Source: Nocardia testacea NBRC 100365 (lineage in GTDB: Bacteria; Actinomycetota; Actinomycetes; Mycobacteriales; Mycobacteriaceae). Taken from it: DNA of 64,000 nt. The stretch is from positions 23,079 through 87,078 of the forward strand of contig NZ_BAGJ01000171.1 of assembly GCF_000308775.1 (NCBI RefSeq). Direction: 5' to 3'. Under the pieces are notes generated by a model. It was not told the DNA's origin. It made no database searches and was given only the letters and a program-made list of their open reading frames with translations. The position numbers and the translations under genes were made by a program. This document shows, one piece after another, positions 16,384 through 25,510 of this stretch (position 1 is the stretch's first letter; the number at the start of each line of letters is the position of its first letter).

Positions 16384-17481
16384 GTGAGCGAACCGGCCAC
16401 CGATACGACCCTCGCCGTGGTCGGCGGTGGGGTGATCGGACTGGCTGTGGCCTGGCGGGCCGCGGAGGCGGGCTGGACGGTCACTCTGTTCGATCCGGCG
16501 GTGGGCAGCGGCGCCTCGTGGGTGGCCGGGGGCATGCTCGCGCCGCTCTCGGAGGGCTGGCCCGGCGAAGACGCGGTTCTGGAGTTCGGTGCCGCGGCGC
16601 TGGCCCGCTGGCCCGGCTTCGCGGCGCGTCTCGAGGCCGTCACCGGCGTGGACGTCTTCGTCGCCACCGAAACCCTGACCATCGCCCAGGACGCCGCCGA
16701 TGCCGCCGACCTGCGCACGGTCGCCGAATGGGTCGGCGAGCGCGGCCACGAACTCCGGTTGCTGGACCGGGCCGGGGTCCGGGAACTGGAACCGGCGCTG
16801 GCCCGTACGGTGCGGGCCGGGCTGCTGGCGCCCACCGAACCGGCCATCGACAACCGCCGGCTGCTGGCCGCGTTGCGCAAGGCCGCGGCCGAAGCGGGGG
16901 TGACCGTGCACGCCGACCGGGTCCGCGATCTCTCCGAACTGCGTCAACGGCAGGTGGTCCTGGCCGCGGGCGCCGCCTCGGCCGAACTGTGGCCCGGGCT
17001 GGCAGTCCGCCCGGTGAAGGGCGAGATCCTGCGCCTGCGCCACCGTCCCGGCGCGCAACCGCCGCCCACCCGGGTGGTCCGGGCGCGTGTGCACGGGCGG
17101 CCCGTGTACTTCGTGCCGCGCGCCGACGGCCTGGTGCTCGGCGCCACCCAGTACGAGGCCGGTTTCGATACCGCGGTCACGGTCGCCGGGGTCCGCGACC
17201 TGATCGGGGACGCCGAAACCGCGCTGCCCGGTATCGGCGAATACGAACTGCTCGAAGCCGCCGCGGGCGCGCGCCCCGGCAGCCCCGACAACCTCCCCTT
17301 CATCGGGCGGTTGTCCGACCGCGTGATCGCGGCCACCGGGCACGGCCGCAACGGCATGCTGACCAGCGCGCTCACCGCCGATGCGGTGGTCGCCGAGCTG
17401 AGCGGGCAACCGCTGGCCGCGGCCGCGGCGGCCGATCCGCACCGGTTCACGGCATCCACATCCTCAGGAGGTAGTCGATGA
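16384..17481 (+). CDS. thiO: Glycine oxidase ThiO
   Basis: A 365-residue FAD enzyme that oxidises glycine to the imine used for thiazole formation. The FAD-binding loop VVGGGVIGLAVAW is near residue 12. ASWVAGGMLAP follows at about residue 40. GATQYEAGFDTAVT and ATGHGRNGMLTSALTADAVV are in the C-terminal substrate and FAD regions. The AGGAGG box lies eight bases before GTG 16384. The gene overlaps thiS by ATGA and begins the thiO-thiS-thiG operon. Confidence 0.92.
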   Translation: MSEPATDTTLAVVGGGVIGLAVAWRAAEAGWTVTLFDPAVGSGASWVAGGMLAPLSEGWPGEDAVLEFGAAALARWPGFAARLEAVTGVDVFVATETLTIAQDAADAADLRTVAEWVGERGHELRLLDRAGVRELEPALARTVRAGLLAPTEPAIDNRRLLAALRKAAAEAGVTVHADRVRDLSELRQRQVVLAAGAASAELWPGLAVRPVKGEILRLRHRPGAQPPPTRVVRARVHGRPVYFVPRADGLVLGATQYEAGFDTAVTVAGVRDLIGDAETALPGIGEYELLEAAAGARPGSPDNLPFIGRLSDRVIAATGHGRNGMLTSALTADAVVAELSGQPLAAAAAADPHRFTASTSSGGSR

Positions 17482-17726
17482 CACAGTCGTCCACACCAGG
17501 CGCACCGGCGCACGGAGCGTCCGTGCCGATCGGGGTCACGGTGAACGGGGTCGACCACGAGTTCACCGAACAGCTCACGGTGCGCCAACTACTGGAACGC
17601 CTCGAGCTGCCGTGTCAGGGGGTGGCGCTGGCGGTCGACGGCGCCGTGTTCCCGCGCTCCCGCTGGGACGAGCCGGTGGGTCGCGGCTGGGAGATCGATG
17701 TGCTCACGGCGGTCCAGGGTGGCTGA
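17478..17726 (+). CDS. thiS: Sulfur carrier protein ThiS
   Basis: An 82-residue ubiquitin-like sulfur carrier ending in the required Gly-Gly (VLTAVQGG). The core is VTVNGVDHEFTEQLTVRQLL, then VALAVDGAVFPRSRWDE. The first 16 residues or so are an extra leader compared with the usual 66-73 residues, so a start slightly downstream cannot be excluded. However, the ATG at 17478 overlaps the thiO stop and follows AGGAGG. The C-terminal thiocarboxylate donates sulfur to ThiG. Confidence 0.92.
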   Translation: MTQSSTPGAPAHGASVPIGVTVNGVDHEFTEQLTVRQLLERLELPCQGVALAVDGAVFPRSRWDEPVGRGWEIDVLTAVQGG

Positions 17727-18477
17727 CGAAGCGCTGCGCATTGCCGACCGCACCTTCGGTTCGCGGCTGATCATGGGCACCGGCGGCGCGGAGAACCTCA
17801 CCGTGCTGGAGGAGGCCCTGCTCGCCTCGGGTACCGAACTGACGACGGTCGCCATGCGGCGGGTCGACGCCGCGGGCGGTACCGGTGTGCTCGACCTGCT
17901 GAAACGGCTCGATATCGCGCCGCTGCCCAATACCGCGGGCTGCCGCACCGCCGCCGAGGCAGTGCTCACCGCCCGGCTGGCGGCCGAGGCGCTGGATACG
18001 AACTGGGTCAAACTCGAGGTGATCGCCGACGACCGAACCCTGCTGCCCGATCCGATCGAGCTGATCGACGCCGCCGAACAGCTGGTGGACGCCGGTTTCA
18101 CCGTGCTGCCCTACACCAACGACGATCCCGCGCTGGCGCGGCGGCTCGAGGACGCCGGGTGCGCCGCGGTGATGCCGCTGGGCTCCCCGATCGGCACCGG
18201 TCTGGGTATCGGCAATCCGCACAATATCGAGATGATCGTGAGCCGGGCCCAGGTGCCGGTGATCCTGGATGCCGGTATCGGCACGGCCAGCGACGCCGCG
18301 CTCGCCATGGAACTCGGCTGCTCCGCGGTGCTGCTGGCCACCGCGGTGACCCGGGCCAAACATCCGGCGCTGATGGCCGCCGCCATGGCCGACGCGGTGC
18401 GGGCCGGCTACCGGGCGCGGGAAGCGGGGCGGATTCCCAAGCGGTTCTGGGCCCAGGCGTCCTCGCCCGGACGGTAG
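17719..18477 (+). CDS. thiG: Thiazole synthase ThiG
   Basis: A 252-residue TIM-barrel enzyme forming the thiazole phosphate from deoxyxylulose phosphate, the glycine imine and ThiS sulfur. The active-site lysine is K98 in NWVKLEVIAD. Phosphate-binding glycines are in MPLGSPIGTGLGIGNPHNI and LDAGIGTASDAALAMELGC. GTG 17719 overlaps the last eight bases of thiS. Last gene of the operon; a hairpin about 40 bases downstream may end transcription. Confidence 0.93.
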   Translation: MADEALRIADRTFGSRLIMGTGGAENLTVLEEALLASGTELTTVAMRRVDAAGGTGVLDLLKRLDIAPLPNTAGCRTAAEAVLTARLAAEALDTNWVKLEVIADDRTLLPDPIELIDAAEQLVDAGFTVLPYTNDDPALARRLEDAGCAAVMPLGSPIGTGLGIGNPHNIEMIVSRAQVPVILDAGIGTASDAALAMELGCSAVLLATAVTRAKHPALMAAAMADAVRAGYRAREAGRIPKRFWAQASSPGR

Positions 18478-18517
18478 ATCCCCGAGCCCGGCGCCTTCGC
18501 GAGTGAGTGCCGGGCCG

Positions 18518-18541
18518 GGCCTCGGTTGCGCGAACGAGGCC
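18518..18541 (+). terminator. Possible terminator hairpin after thiG
   Basis: GGCCTCG (18518-18524) pairs with CGAGGCC (18535-18541) around a ten-base loop that can pair further. There is no T-tract, as is usual in these genomes. Position after the thiOSG operon fits. Confidence 0.4.
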
Positions 18542-18655
18542 ACGGCCTTATCACCTCTGCGCGCGATCCGGCGCCGATTGGGTCGCCCTCATCGTTCCGT
18601 AGATCCGGAGCGCGTCGCGTCCGCGGCGAGTGGTGGGCCTGCGCTGTGCGCATCG

Positions 18656-19651
18656 TCAGGTTGCGATCCACCCAGTAGGCAGAGCCGCGGTGCCCCCGTC
18701 GACAGGGGCACCGTTGATGTCGCCGGGCCAGGCCCGGCCGGTAATCATCCCGTGGTCGCGGATTTCCTGTAGGCGCTCCAGCGCTCCGGTGATGGCCTTG
18801 TCACCGATCCCGGCGTCGGCCCAGGCCGCCCGCAGCATCTCGGGGTCCACCGCCCGCACACGATCCACCACCTCCGGACTCAATGCGACACCGCGGAACT
18901 CGGCCACGAAGTCCGAACGGATCCCGAAAATCGGATCAGGGAATTCCGGGAAGGACAATGTGTTGTCGATAGCGACGATCCCGCCGTGCCGGTCGGTACG
19001 GAAATTGTTCCAGTGCCGGTCGGTGTTGCCGATCACGTAATCCAGAACCGCCATCTGCTCCCGCTGGATCCGGGGATACTGCTGCAATGCTGCGCGAATC
19101 GCAAGCCGGGTGCGCTCGGGGTTTTCCAAGCGCTGATATTCCGTAGCGTATGGCGGGACCGGGCCACGGTTTTCCATCTCGGCATCGTGCCGACGGAGAC
19201 GAGCCAATTCCAGCATCGGGTAGGACCGTGTAGAGAAAATCCAGTGCTGGTTCGATCCGCGTCCGAACGGGCCGTCGAGCAGACCAGTGGGCGGAACACG
19301 CCCGAACCCGAGTGCTTCATCGAGGCGATAGGTGCCGACATCACGGGCGGCCAGATGGCCATGTCCGTGCGGGATCCCGAGCCGGAAAGCCCGGCCCGGG
19401 AAGGGACCTCTGCTCGGGATGCACTCCAAGGGGCTCGGCTTGTACACCGAACGCGCCCCCGCGCCGGTCGGGGCGAGGAAAGTCGTACTGGCTCCGGTAT
19501 TCAGCGATCGCGGTTTTCCGGTGCCCATGACGCCCATGGCCTGCTCGAAGGCGGACGGCCGGAACGTCCCACCCGCATCTTCGATCACGCGGGCCGCCAG
19601 CCGCAGGTCCGTGGCGCTACCTCGGCCGTCTTGTCTCAGCACCCGCCCCAT
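18656..19651 (-). CDS. Phosphatidylinositol 3/4-kinase-like fold protein
   Basis: The 331-residue protein has the marks of the PI3/4-kinase-like catalytic core. SVYKPS is a candidate nucleotide-binding lysine region. MAVLDYVIGNTDRHWNN is a catalytic loop of the DRHxxN type, and GGIVAIDNTLSFPE supplies the metal-binding aspartate. Substrate unknown; it may phosphorylate a protein or lipid, or be an effector. The N-terminus is uncertain because the frame is open to 19903. I chose ATG 19651, although no good ribosome site is seen. Not a HipA toxin, since the HipA N-terminal domain is absent. Confidence 0.5.
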   Translation of the reverse strand: MGRVLRQDGRGSATDLRLAARVIEDAGGTFRPSAFEQAMGVMGTGKPRSLNTGASTTFLAPTGAGARSVYKPSPLECIPSRGPFPGRAFRLGIPHGHGHLAARDVGTYRLDEALGFGRVPPTGLLDGPFGRGSNQHWIFSTRSYPMLELARLRRHDAEMENRGPVPPYATEYQRLENPERTRLAIRAALQQYPRIQREQMAVLDYVIGNTDRHWNNFRTDRHGGIVAIDNTLSFPEFPDPIFGIRSDFVAEFRGVALSPEVVDRVRAVDPEMLRAAWADAGIGDKAITGALERLQEIRDHGMITGRAWPGDINGAPVDGGTAALPTGWIAT

Positions 19652-20039
19652 GAGCAGAACGGCATCTTCGATCCGTCCACAGATCAGCTTCCCCAACCCA
19701 CCCCGACATGGATCCGGCAAGCCCGCCCTTCCTGTCCACGGCGCACGGCCCGTGCAGACCGCCCTGCTTCCAGCCCTACCCAGCGAGGCGACAAGCCGGG
19801 CACGCGTCGGTGAAGAGCCCGCAGCAACTTCGATCCCGACCGCGGGCCCCTCGACCGAACCGACCCAGCGCCTGCGGACTACCCTAATCACTCTCTGACG
19901 CACTACTTCTCATTGCCGGTGGTACGCCGACCAGGGCGAAACCGGACACCTCGGGGCCGATTGGAGAGGTTTGGCGTGACGGAGATCAACCCCGGCTCAT
20001 GCACCTACCCGTACGGACTTGTACCCACCCGGACAGTCG

Positions 20040-20065
20040 CGCCCTCATCCTCCAGGATGAGGGCG
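20040..20065. other. Perfect 12-bp hairpin upstream of the ABC transporter genes
   Basis: CGCCCTCATCCT pairs exactly with AGGATGAGGGCG, leaving a two-base centre. It sits in the otherwise gene-free stretch 19652-20119 between divergent genes, about 55 bases before the ABC ATPase start. It could be a regulator site or an RNA hairpin in the leader. I see nothing else clear in this spacer. Confidence 0.4.
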
Positions 20066-20119
20066 GATGGCGACCATCGGGCGACGCGAGCACACCGCGG
20101 ATAGGGCATGCTGGTCGGC

Positions 20120-21121
20120 ATGATCGAAGTCCGGGGCTTGACCAAGCATTACGGGCAGACCGTCGCGGTCCAGGACCTGACCTTCACCGTGCAACCCGGT
20201 CAGGTCACCGGGTTCCTGGGACCGAACGGCGCCGGTAAATCCACCACCATGCGCATGATCCTCGGTTTGGATCGCCCGACCTCGGGCACCGCGCTCATCG
20301 ACGGCAGACCGTACGGGCAATTGAAACACCCGTTACGCGAAGTCGGCGCGCTGCTGGACGCGAAATGGGTGCATCCCAACCGTTCGGCGCGCGCCCATCT
20401 GGAATGGATGGCGGCCTCCAACGGTCTGCCGAAGTCCCGGGTGGAAGAGGTACTGCGGCTGGTGGGCCTGTCGGAGGTGGCCGGTAAATCGGCCGGCGGA
20501 TTCTCCCTGGGCATGTCGCAGCGGCTCGGCCTGGCGGGCGCCCTGCTCGGCGATCCGAAAGTCCTGCTCTTCGACGAGCCGGTCAACGGCCTGGATCCGG
20601 AGGGCATCCTCTGGATCCGGCGGTTCATGCAGCGGCTGGCCGCCGAGGGCCGCACCGTCCTCGTGTCGAGCCATCTGCTCTCGGAGATGTCGCAGACCGC
20701 CGAGCACCTGGTGGTCATCGGCCGCGGGCGGCTCATCTCCGATTCCACGACCGCGGAGTTCATCGAACGCGCGTCGGAGTCGTCGGTGCGGGTGCGCAGC
20801 CCGCAGCTCGACGAACTGCGCAGCCTGCTCACCTCGAACGGGATGACCGTGAAACAGAACGAAGGCAACGCCGACGGCGCGGCACTCGTGGTCAACGGGG
20901 TCACCAGCGACGCGGTCGGCGCCCTGGCGGGGGAACACAACATCACCCTCTACGAACTCGCCCCGCAGCGGGGCTCGCTGGAGGAGGCGTTCATGCGGAT
21001 GACCGGCGGGGATGTCCAGTATCACGGGGAGGTCGGGCCGCAGGGCGATGTCGCGGCGGCCCCGCCGGCGGCCGTCCCGGCCCAGCCGGTCGAGACCAAG
21101 GTTCTCGGAGGTACCAAGTAA
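20120..21121 (+). CDS. ABC transporter ATP-binding protein
   Basis: A 333-residue ATPase powering the membrane protein encoded next. Walker A GPNGAGKST is near residue 32, a signature FSLGMSQRLGLAGALL near 129, and Walker B VLLFDEPVNGLDPEG near 150. VLVSSHLLSEM is the H-loop. The last 35 residues or so are an alanine/proline-rich tail beyond the usual fold. Start ATG 20120 gives the normal MIEVRGLTKHYG beginning; ATG 20108 is also in frame. It forms an operon with the permease (TAATG overlap). An export role is likely from the ABC-2 type partner. Confidence 0.88.
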   Translation: MIEVRGLTKHYGQTVAVQDLTFTVQPGQVTGFLGPNGAGKSTTMRMILGLDRPTSGTALIDGRPYGQLKHPLREVGALLDAKWVHPNRSARAHLEWMAASNGLPKSRVEEVLRLVGLSEVAGKSAGGFSLGMSQRLGLAGALLGDPKVLLFDEPVNGLDPEGILWIRRFMQRLAAEGRTVLVSSHLLSEMSQTAEHLVVIGRGRLISDSTTAEFIERASESSVRVRSPQLDELRSLLTSNGMTVKQNEGNADGAALVVNGVTSDAVGALAGEHNITLYELAPQRGSLEEAFMRMTGGDVQYHGEVGPQGDVAAAPPAAVPAQPVETKVLGGTK

Positions 21122-21888
21122 TGGGTGTGATCGCCGCGGAACGCATCAAACTCACCTCGACCCGCTCGCCGTGGTGGTGCTCGCTGATCGTGGTGGCCCT
21201 CGCGGTCGGTTTCGCCGCGCTGTTCGGGCTGATCGGGCGGATCGCCGCCGACGACCCGCAGGCCTCGGGCGCCCCCGCGCTGACCGTGGACACCGCCTTC
21301 CTCGGAATCAGCGGGTTCGGGGTGATGGTGCTGGCCATCATGGCCACACTCACCGTGACCAGCGAATATCGGTTCGGGATCATCCGGACGACCTTCCAGG
21401 CCGTGCCCAATCGCATCCTGGTGATCGGTACCAAGGCGGGCCTGGTCGGGCTCTACGCGGCCGTGCTGACCACGGTGCTCGCCTTCGCCGCGTACGCGGT
21501 GGCCAAGGCGGTCGCCGGGGACGCAGGGTCCACGCTGATTCTCGAGGGCAACTGGCGTGCCCTGTACTCGATACCGGTGCTGGCCTTCCTCAACGTGGTG
21601 CTGGCCATCGCCATCGGGGTGCTGGTCCGGCAGTCGGCGGCGGCGATCTCGTTGATCGTGCTCTGGCAGCTGATCATCGAACCGCTGGTCGGGGCACTGG
21701 GTAAAGTAGGACGTGAGATCAGCGCGTTCCTGCCGTTCCAGAATGCGAGCCGCTTCGCGCTGATGGACGAGTCGATGGCGTCGGGCAACTGGCACTGGGG
21801 CGTATGGGGCAGCCTCGTCTACTTCATCGCCTTCGTCGCACTCGTCACCGGTGTCGCTCTGGTGGTGGTCAACCAGCGCGACGCCTGA
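21121..21888 (+). CDS. ABC-2 type transporter permease
   Basis: A 255-residue membrane protein with about six hydrophobic segments, starting MGVIAAERIKLTSTRSPWW. Examples of segments are LIVVALAVGFAALFGLIG, LVGLYAAVLTTVLAFAAYAV and the C-terminal LVYFIAFVALVTGVALVVV. ATG 21121 overlaps the ATPase stop codon. Such two-gene systems export drugs, lipids or peptides; the substrate is unknown. Confidence 0.85.
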   Translation: MGVIAAERIKLTSTRSPWWCSLIVVALAVGFAALFGLIGRIAADDPQASGAPALTVDTAFLGISGFGVMVLAIMATLTVTSEYRFGIIRTTFQAVPNRILVIGTKAGLVGLYAAVLTTVLAFAAYAVAKAVAGDAGSTLILEGNWRALYSIPVLAFLNVVLAIAIGVLVRQSAAAISLIVLWQLIIEPLVGALGKVGREISAFLPFQNASRFALMDESMASGNWHWGVWGSLVYFIAFVALVTGVALVVVNQRDA

Positions 21889-22004
21889 CCGAACCGCCCG
21901 AGCCGCTTCCCTCGCCGCTCGGGTAGTGGGTAGCGCGGCCTTGTCGGGAGGATCGCGCGCCCCGCACGCCGGCGGCCACTGCCCGGTCGTCGGAGTGCAC
22001 TTAT

Positions 22005-22037
22005 CACCGGCCCGGTGCGTTACGCACCGGGCCGGTG
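22005..22037. terminator. Strong bidirectional hairpin terminator
   Basis: Sixteen bases (22005-22020) are exactly complementary to 22022-22037, giving a very stable GC-rich stem with a minimal loop (GTTAC when the last pairs open). It lies 117 bases after the permease gene and well before the cyclase gene. No T-run follows, as is usual in high-GC actinobacteria. Confidence 0.7.
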
Positions 22038-22286
22038 GTCGTGATCACACAATGTGGTTGTTCACCCTGGTCGCCGGCACGCTCCGGCGGACTCTTCACG
22101 AGTTGCCAAATATCTGTAACCAAGCGTTCACCGGCTACCCGCCGGTCGTCGCTACGATCGGGGTCAGGCACCGAACGTTTTCCATCGGCGGACCCAACGG
22201 CGTGCCGCACTCCTCCGATAGAGAGGCGACAGGTGACGATTCTCAGCGTTCCCCTCACGTCCGATTCCCTGAGATACCCTCGGGGC

Positions 22287-23216
22287 GTGAACGAAAAGCC
22301 CTCCGGCCGTGCCGTACCGGAGCCGGAGGTCGACAGCGCCCCCGCGCCGGGCGCCGATCACGCGACCCCCGATGAACTGACTGTGGGGGCCACCCCCGAG
22401 AACGGCGCGGCCGTCGGCGCGGCGCGCCGGGTCCATCCGCTGTCGGCCCTGATGAACGCGGCCAACCAGCGACCGGATGTCATCGAGGTCCTGCGGCGGG
22501 CCCGGCAACAACTGCCCGGCGACCCCGCCTTCGGGGACCCGCTCTCGGTCACCGGCCCCGGTGGCGCGCGCGCCGTGGCCCGCGCCGCGGACCGGCTGGT
22601 GGGCGACAACCCCAGCGCGGCCCGCGAGATCGGCTTCGGCGCGTTGCAGGTCTGGCAGGCGATGCTGGAGCGCCTCGGCCGGGGTAAGGGCACCGAGGAG
22701 ATGACGGTGATGTTCACCGATCTGGTGGCGTTCTCCTCCTGGTCGCTCACCGCGGGTGACGAGGCCACCCTGGAGCTGCTACGCAAGGTGGCCAAGGCCA
22801 TCGAGCCGCCCATCGCCGAACGCGGCGGCCAGGTGGTGAAACGGATGGGCGACGGCGTCATGGCGGTGTTCCCCTCCGCCGACCGGGCCGTACAGGCCGC
22901 GATCGCCGCGAAACGCAATCTGGCCGACGTGACCGCGGGCGACTACCGGCCCCGGATGCGGATCGGCCTGCACACCGGCTCACCACGGGAGATAGGCGGC
23001 GACTGGCTGGGTGTGGACGTCACCATCGCCGCCCGGGTGATGGAGGCCGGCGGCAACGGCAAGATGATGGTCTCCCACACCACGCTGTCCGCGCTGCAAC
23101 CCGAGACCCTGGCCGAGCTCGGGCAGATGGCCCGCCCCTACCGCCGTAGCTTCTTCGCCGCGCCGCTGAGCGGGGTACCGGAGGACCTGCGCATCTACCG
23201 GATCAGCTCGGCCTGA
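22287..23216 (+). CDS. Class III adenylate/guanylate cyclase
   Basis: A 309-residue soluble cyclase with one catalytic domain (about residues 138-305). Metal-binding aspartates are in VMFTDLVAFSSWS and RMGDGVMAVF. The lysine of VVKRMGD fits the adenine-selecting position. The helix that normally reads VNxAaR here reads GVDVTIAARV, with Thr in place of the transition-state Asn; Arg is kept. The 130-residue N-terminus is proline/alanine-rich and then helical, without membrane segments. GTG 22287 is seven bases after a TACCCT -10-like box (leaderless). GTG 22233, preceded by AGAGG, is the alternative. Confidence 0.8.
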   Translation: MNEKPSGRAVPEPEVDSAPAPGADHATPDELTVGATPENGAAVGAARRVHPLSALMNAANQRPDVIEVLRRARQQLPGDPAFGDPLSVTGPGGARAVARAADRLVGDNPSAAREIGFGALQVWQAMLERLGRGKGTEEMTVMFTDLVAFSSWSLTAGDEATLELLRKVAKAIEPPIAERGGQVVKRMGDGVMAVFPSADRAVQAAIAAKRNLADVTAGDYRPRMRIGLHTGSPREIGGDWLGVDVTIAARVMEAGGNGKMMVSHTTLSALQPETLAELGQMARPYRRSFFAAPLSGVPEDLRIYRISSA

Positions 23217-23443
23217 GCACTCGGTTTCCCCCGCGGCCACCGACGGGCGCGCCGGTTCGGAGGGCGGTGAATCGAGCGGCGCATCGTGCACCCGGGCGGG
23301 GTTGTTGCCCGACCCGGCGCGGACGACGCGGGCAATACACGGGGCGGCCGAGCGCGTCTCCGAAAGCAGGACCGACCGGCTGTGCGATTCGGTAGCCGTG
23401 GCTCGAACGTTCGAGCGAGTGCCCGATAGGGCACAGTGACGAT

Positions 23444-24301
23444 GTGGACCGTGGTCTGGATGAGGTGTGGCGAAGTGTGCGCGAGATGCTCGGTACGGCT
23501 GCCAGGGACAGCGGCCCCGCGATCGCCGCGTTCCCGGAGCGGGCCAGCGGTCACCTCACCGAGGCCGTCCGCAAGTTCGAGAAAGCCTCCGAGGCACCCG
23601 TACCGAATCAGACCCTCATATCCGCCGGCGAGGTCGGCCGCATCGCACGGTCTTCCACCTACGTACCGGGCCGCGATCTGATCGATGAAGTGGACTACGC
23701 CGCCCTGCGGAATCCGCAGGCATCCCGGTCCTCGGGTTCTTCTCCAGTATTCGAGGAGATCCAGCGGCTGCAAGGATTCAACGGCCGTTTCACGTTCGCC
23801 ACCCGGGAAGAGATCGACGCGGTGATCTCCGAGGACAGGCCGAAACTGTTCCGCGGTTTCGAGGCGGACAGCTATATGGAAGCCTTCCTCGCCGGCTCGC
23901 TGCGATCCGGCGGCGGCACCACCGGAAACGGCTTCTATGTCACCTCGCTGGAAAAAGTCGCGCTGTCGTACACACACCCCAACCGCATAACGGTGGAACC
24001 CAGCCGTCTGATGCGGATGGCTCTGCATCCCGAGGCCAGAGTAGTCAAGTATCGCGACATCAAATCCGAACTCACCAGCACCCTCGAGCAGGTCGAGCGG
24101 GAAACACGGGCCGTGGGTGAGATAGCGAACCCCACGGACGAGGACAGGGCTCGCTACTTCGCGCTGCTGGACAAACGGCTGACATTCGGTGATATCGGCC
24201 AATACGGTGCCCTGCGCGGCTATGACGCGATCGAGTCCGATGTCATGTCGAACGGCGAGTGGAACATACTCAACCCGACTGCCCTCTTGATCCAGCGCTG
24301 A
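23444..24301 (+). CDS. Putative ADP-ribosyltransferase-like effector
   Basis: A 285-residue protein whose C-terminal half follows an ADP-ribosyltransferase (ART) plan. KLFRGFEADSYMEAF supplies the candidate NAD-binding arginine. GGGTTGNGFYVTSLEKVALS covers the central strand and aromatic position. YDAIESDVMSNGEWNILNP ends with a glutamate at the expected catalytic place. The N-terminal 110 residues are helical and may serve secretion or delivery. GTG 23444 is the start. No partner immunity gene is obvious next to it. Similarity is at motif level only, so the activity is an inference. Confidence 0.5.
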   Translation: MDRGLDEVWRSVREMLGTAARDSGPAIAAFPERASGHLTEAVRKFEKASEAPVPNQTLISAGEVGRIARSSTYVPGRDLIDEVDYAALRNPQASRSSGSSPVFEEIQRLQGFNGRFTFATREEIDAVISEDRPKLFRGFEADSYMEAFLAGSLRSGGGTTGNGFYVTSLEKVALSYTHPNRITVEPSRLMRMALHPEARVVKYRDIKSELTSTLEQVERETRAVGEIANPTDEDRARYFALLDKRLTFGDIGQYGALRGYDAIESDVMSNGEWNILNPTALLIQR

Positions 24302-24364
24302 GCGCCGCCGGACCTGCTCTCCAGGGCTGTGAACGGCGTGGAGAACGGGACGTGTGCCCGTCCA

Positions 24365-25372
24365 CTACCCGGATACGAACAGCGGCCGGTCGGCCTCGGG
24401 GATCCAGCAGTCGCGCGCGATATCGCGGTTGTAGTTGGCGCGGAAGTAGGCGACCAGATCCGCGATACCCGGATGCGGGTCGGTCCGGTCCCACAGAAGC
24501 GCGTGCGGATAGGCGGGGGTCGGGTCGACGATCGGGACCCGGCGGATATGGGGATGCCACGGGGATTCGAAACCTTCGGCGCTGAAGGTCGCAAGGGTGT
24601 CCGAATCGGCGATGTGCTCGATCACCATCGCGATCGGCGCCGGCCCCCGGCCGGGGCCGACCTCGGGGAACAGTTCGGACCGGCGACTGCTGTCGATCAC
24701 GACTCCGCTGTAGCGGCTCAATTCGCGGTAGTAGTCGGTCCACTCCGATTCCACCGAGGTGCCCGGCACCCACACCGTCACCCCGGCCAGGTCGGCGAGC
24801 GAGACCGCCGCGCGTCCGGCGAGCGGATGATCCTTGCCGACCAGCAGATGCAGCGGATCCAGCAGGAACGGGACGGCCGCGATCCGCGCGGGCAGCGGCC
24901 GGGGACCGCCCACCGCGCGGGCCACGGCCGCGTCCACCCGGCCCGCGACCAGAGCGTCCCGGGAGGTGACGAATGCGTTGGTCAGCACGATCTCGGTATC
25001 CCGGTCGGGGTGGCGGCCGAGGTAGTAGCGCATGGCCCGCATCTCGGTCGCGTGCTCGCCCAGCACCGCCACCCGCAGCGGCCGCGGGCGCCGCACCACC
25101 GTGGCCACGGCTTCGTCGGCGACAGCGAGCAGTGAGCGCGCGTGCGGCAGGAACCGGGCGGCGGACGCGGTGAGGGCCGCGCCGGTGCGGATCCGGTCGA
25201 AGAGGTCCAGGCCGAGCCGGGTCTCCAGCCGGGCGATCCGTTTGGACACCGCCTGCTGGCTGATCCCGAGCAGCGCCGCGGCCGCACTGAACTGGCCTTC
25301 GTCGGCGACGGCGACGAAAGCCCGCACCGTCGCCAGATCGAGCTCCCCCACCCCACCTTCTGATACATCCAC
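24365..25372 (-). CDS. LysR family transcriptional regulator
   Basis: A 335-residue LysR-type regulator. The winged helix-turn-helix is at residues 10-70 (LATVRAFVAVADEGQFSAAA, then LGISQQAVSKRIARLETRLG). The rest is the two-lobed effector-binding domain, including LRVAVLGEHATEMRAM and PFLLDPLHLLVGKDHPLAGR. Start at GTG 25372, or GTG 25351, which has AGAAGG close before it. It is divergent from the DNA polymerase gene across 138 bases. Whether it regulates that gene is unclear; an unlinked target is as likely. Confidence 0.85.
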   Translation of the reverse strand: MDVSEGGVGELDLATVRAFVAVADEGQFSAAAALLGISQQAVSKRIARLETRLGLDLFDRIRTGAALTASAARFLPHARSLLAVADEAVATVVRRPRPLRVAVLGEHATEMRAMRYYLGRHPDRDTEIVLTNAFVTSRDALVAGRVDAAVARAVGGPRPLPARIAAVPFLLDPLHLLVGKDHPLAGRAAVSLADLAGVTVWVPGTSVESEWTDYYRELSRYSGVVIDSSRRSELFPEVGPGRGPAPIAMVIEHIADSDTLATFSAEGFESPWHPHIRRVPIVDPTPAYPHALLWDRTDPHPGIADLVAYFRANYNRDIARDCWIPEADRPLFVSG

Positions 25373-25510
25373 TGGTTGTCCCCGCTGTCGTGTCGATTGT
25401 TCGACTCAGCACCTTTGAGCTGGTCATATGTAGCCGAAAATGACCTTATCGGCTCGCCGTTCCGACAACCGAATCGGCCGCGCGCCGATTCGACGGCACG
25501 GGGTTCAACA

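Noticed and set aside
18656..19651. HipA-type toxin kinase
   Set aside because: The DRHxxN loop is shared in part, but the N-terminal HipA domain and a HipB-like neighbour are absent. A PI3/4-kinase-like assignment fits better.
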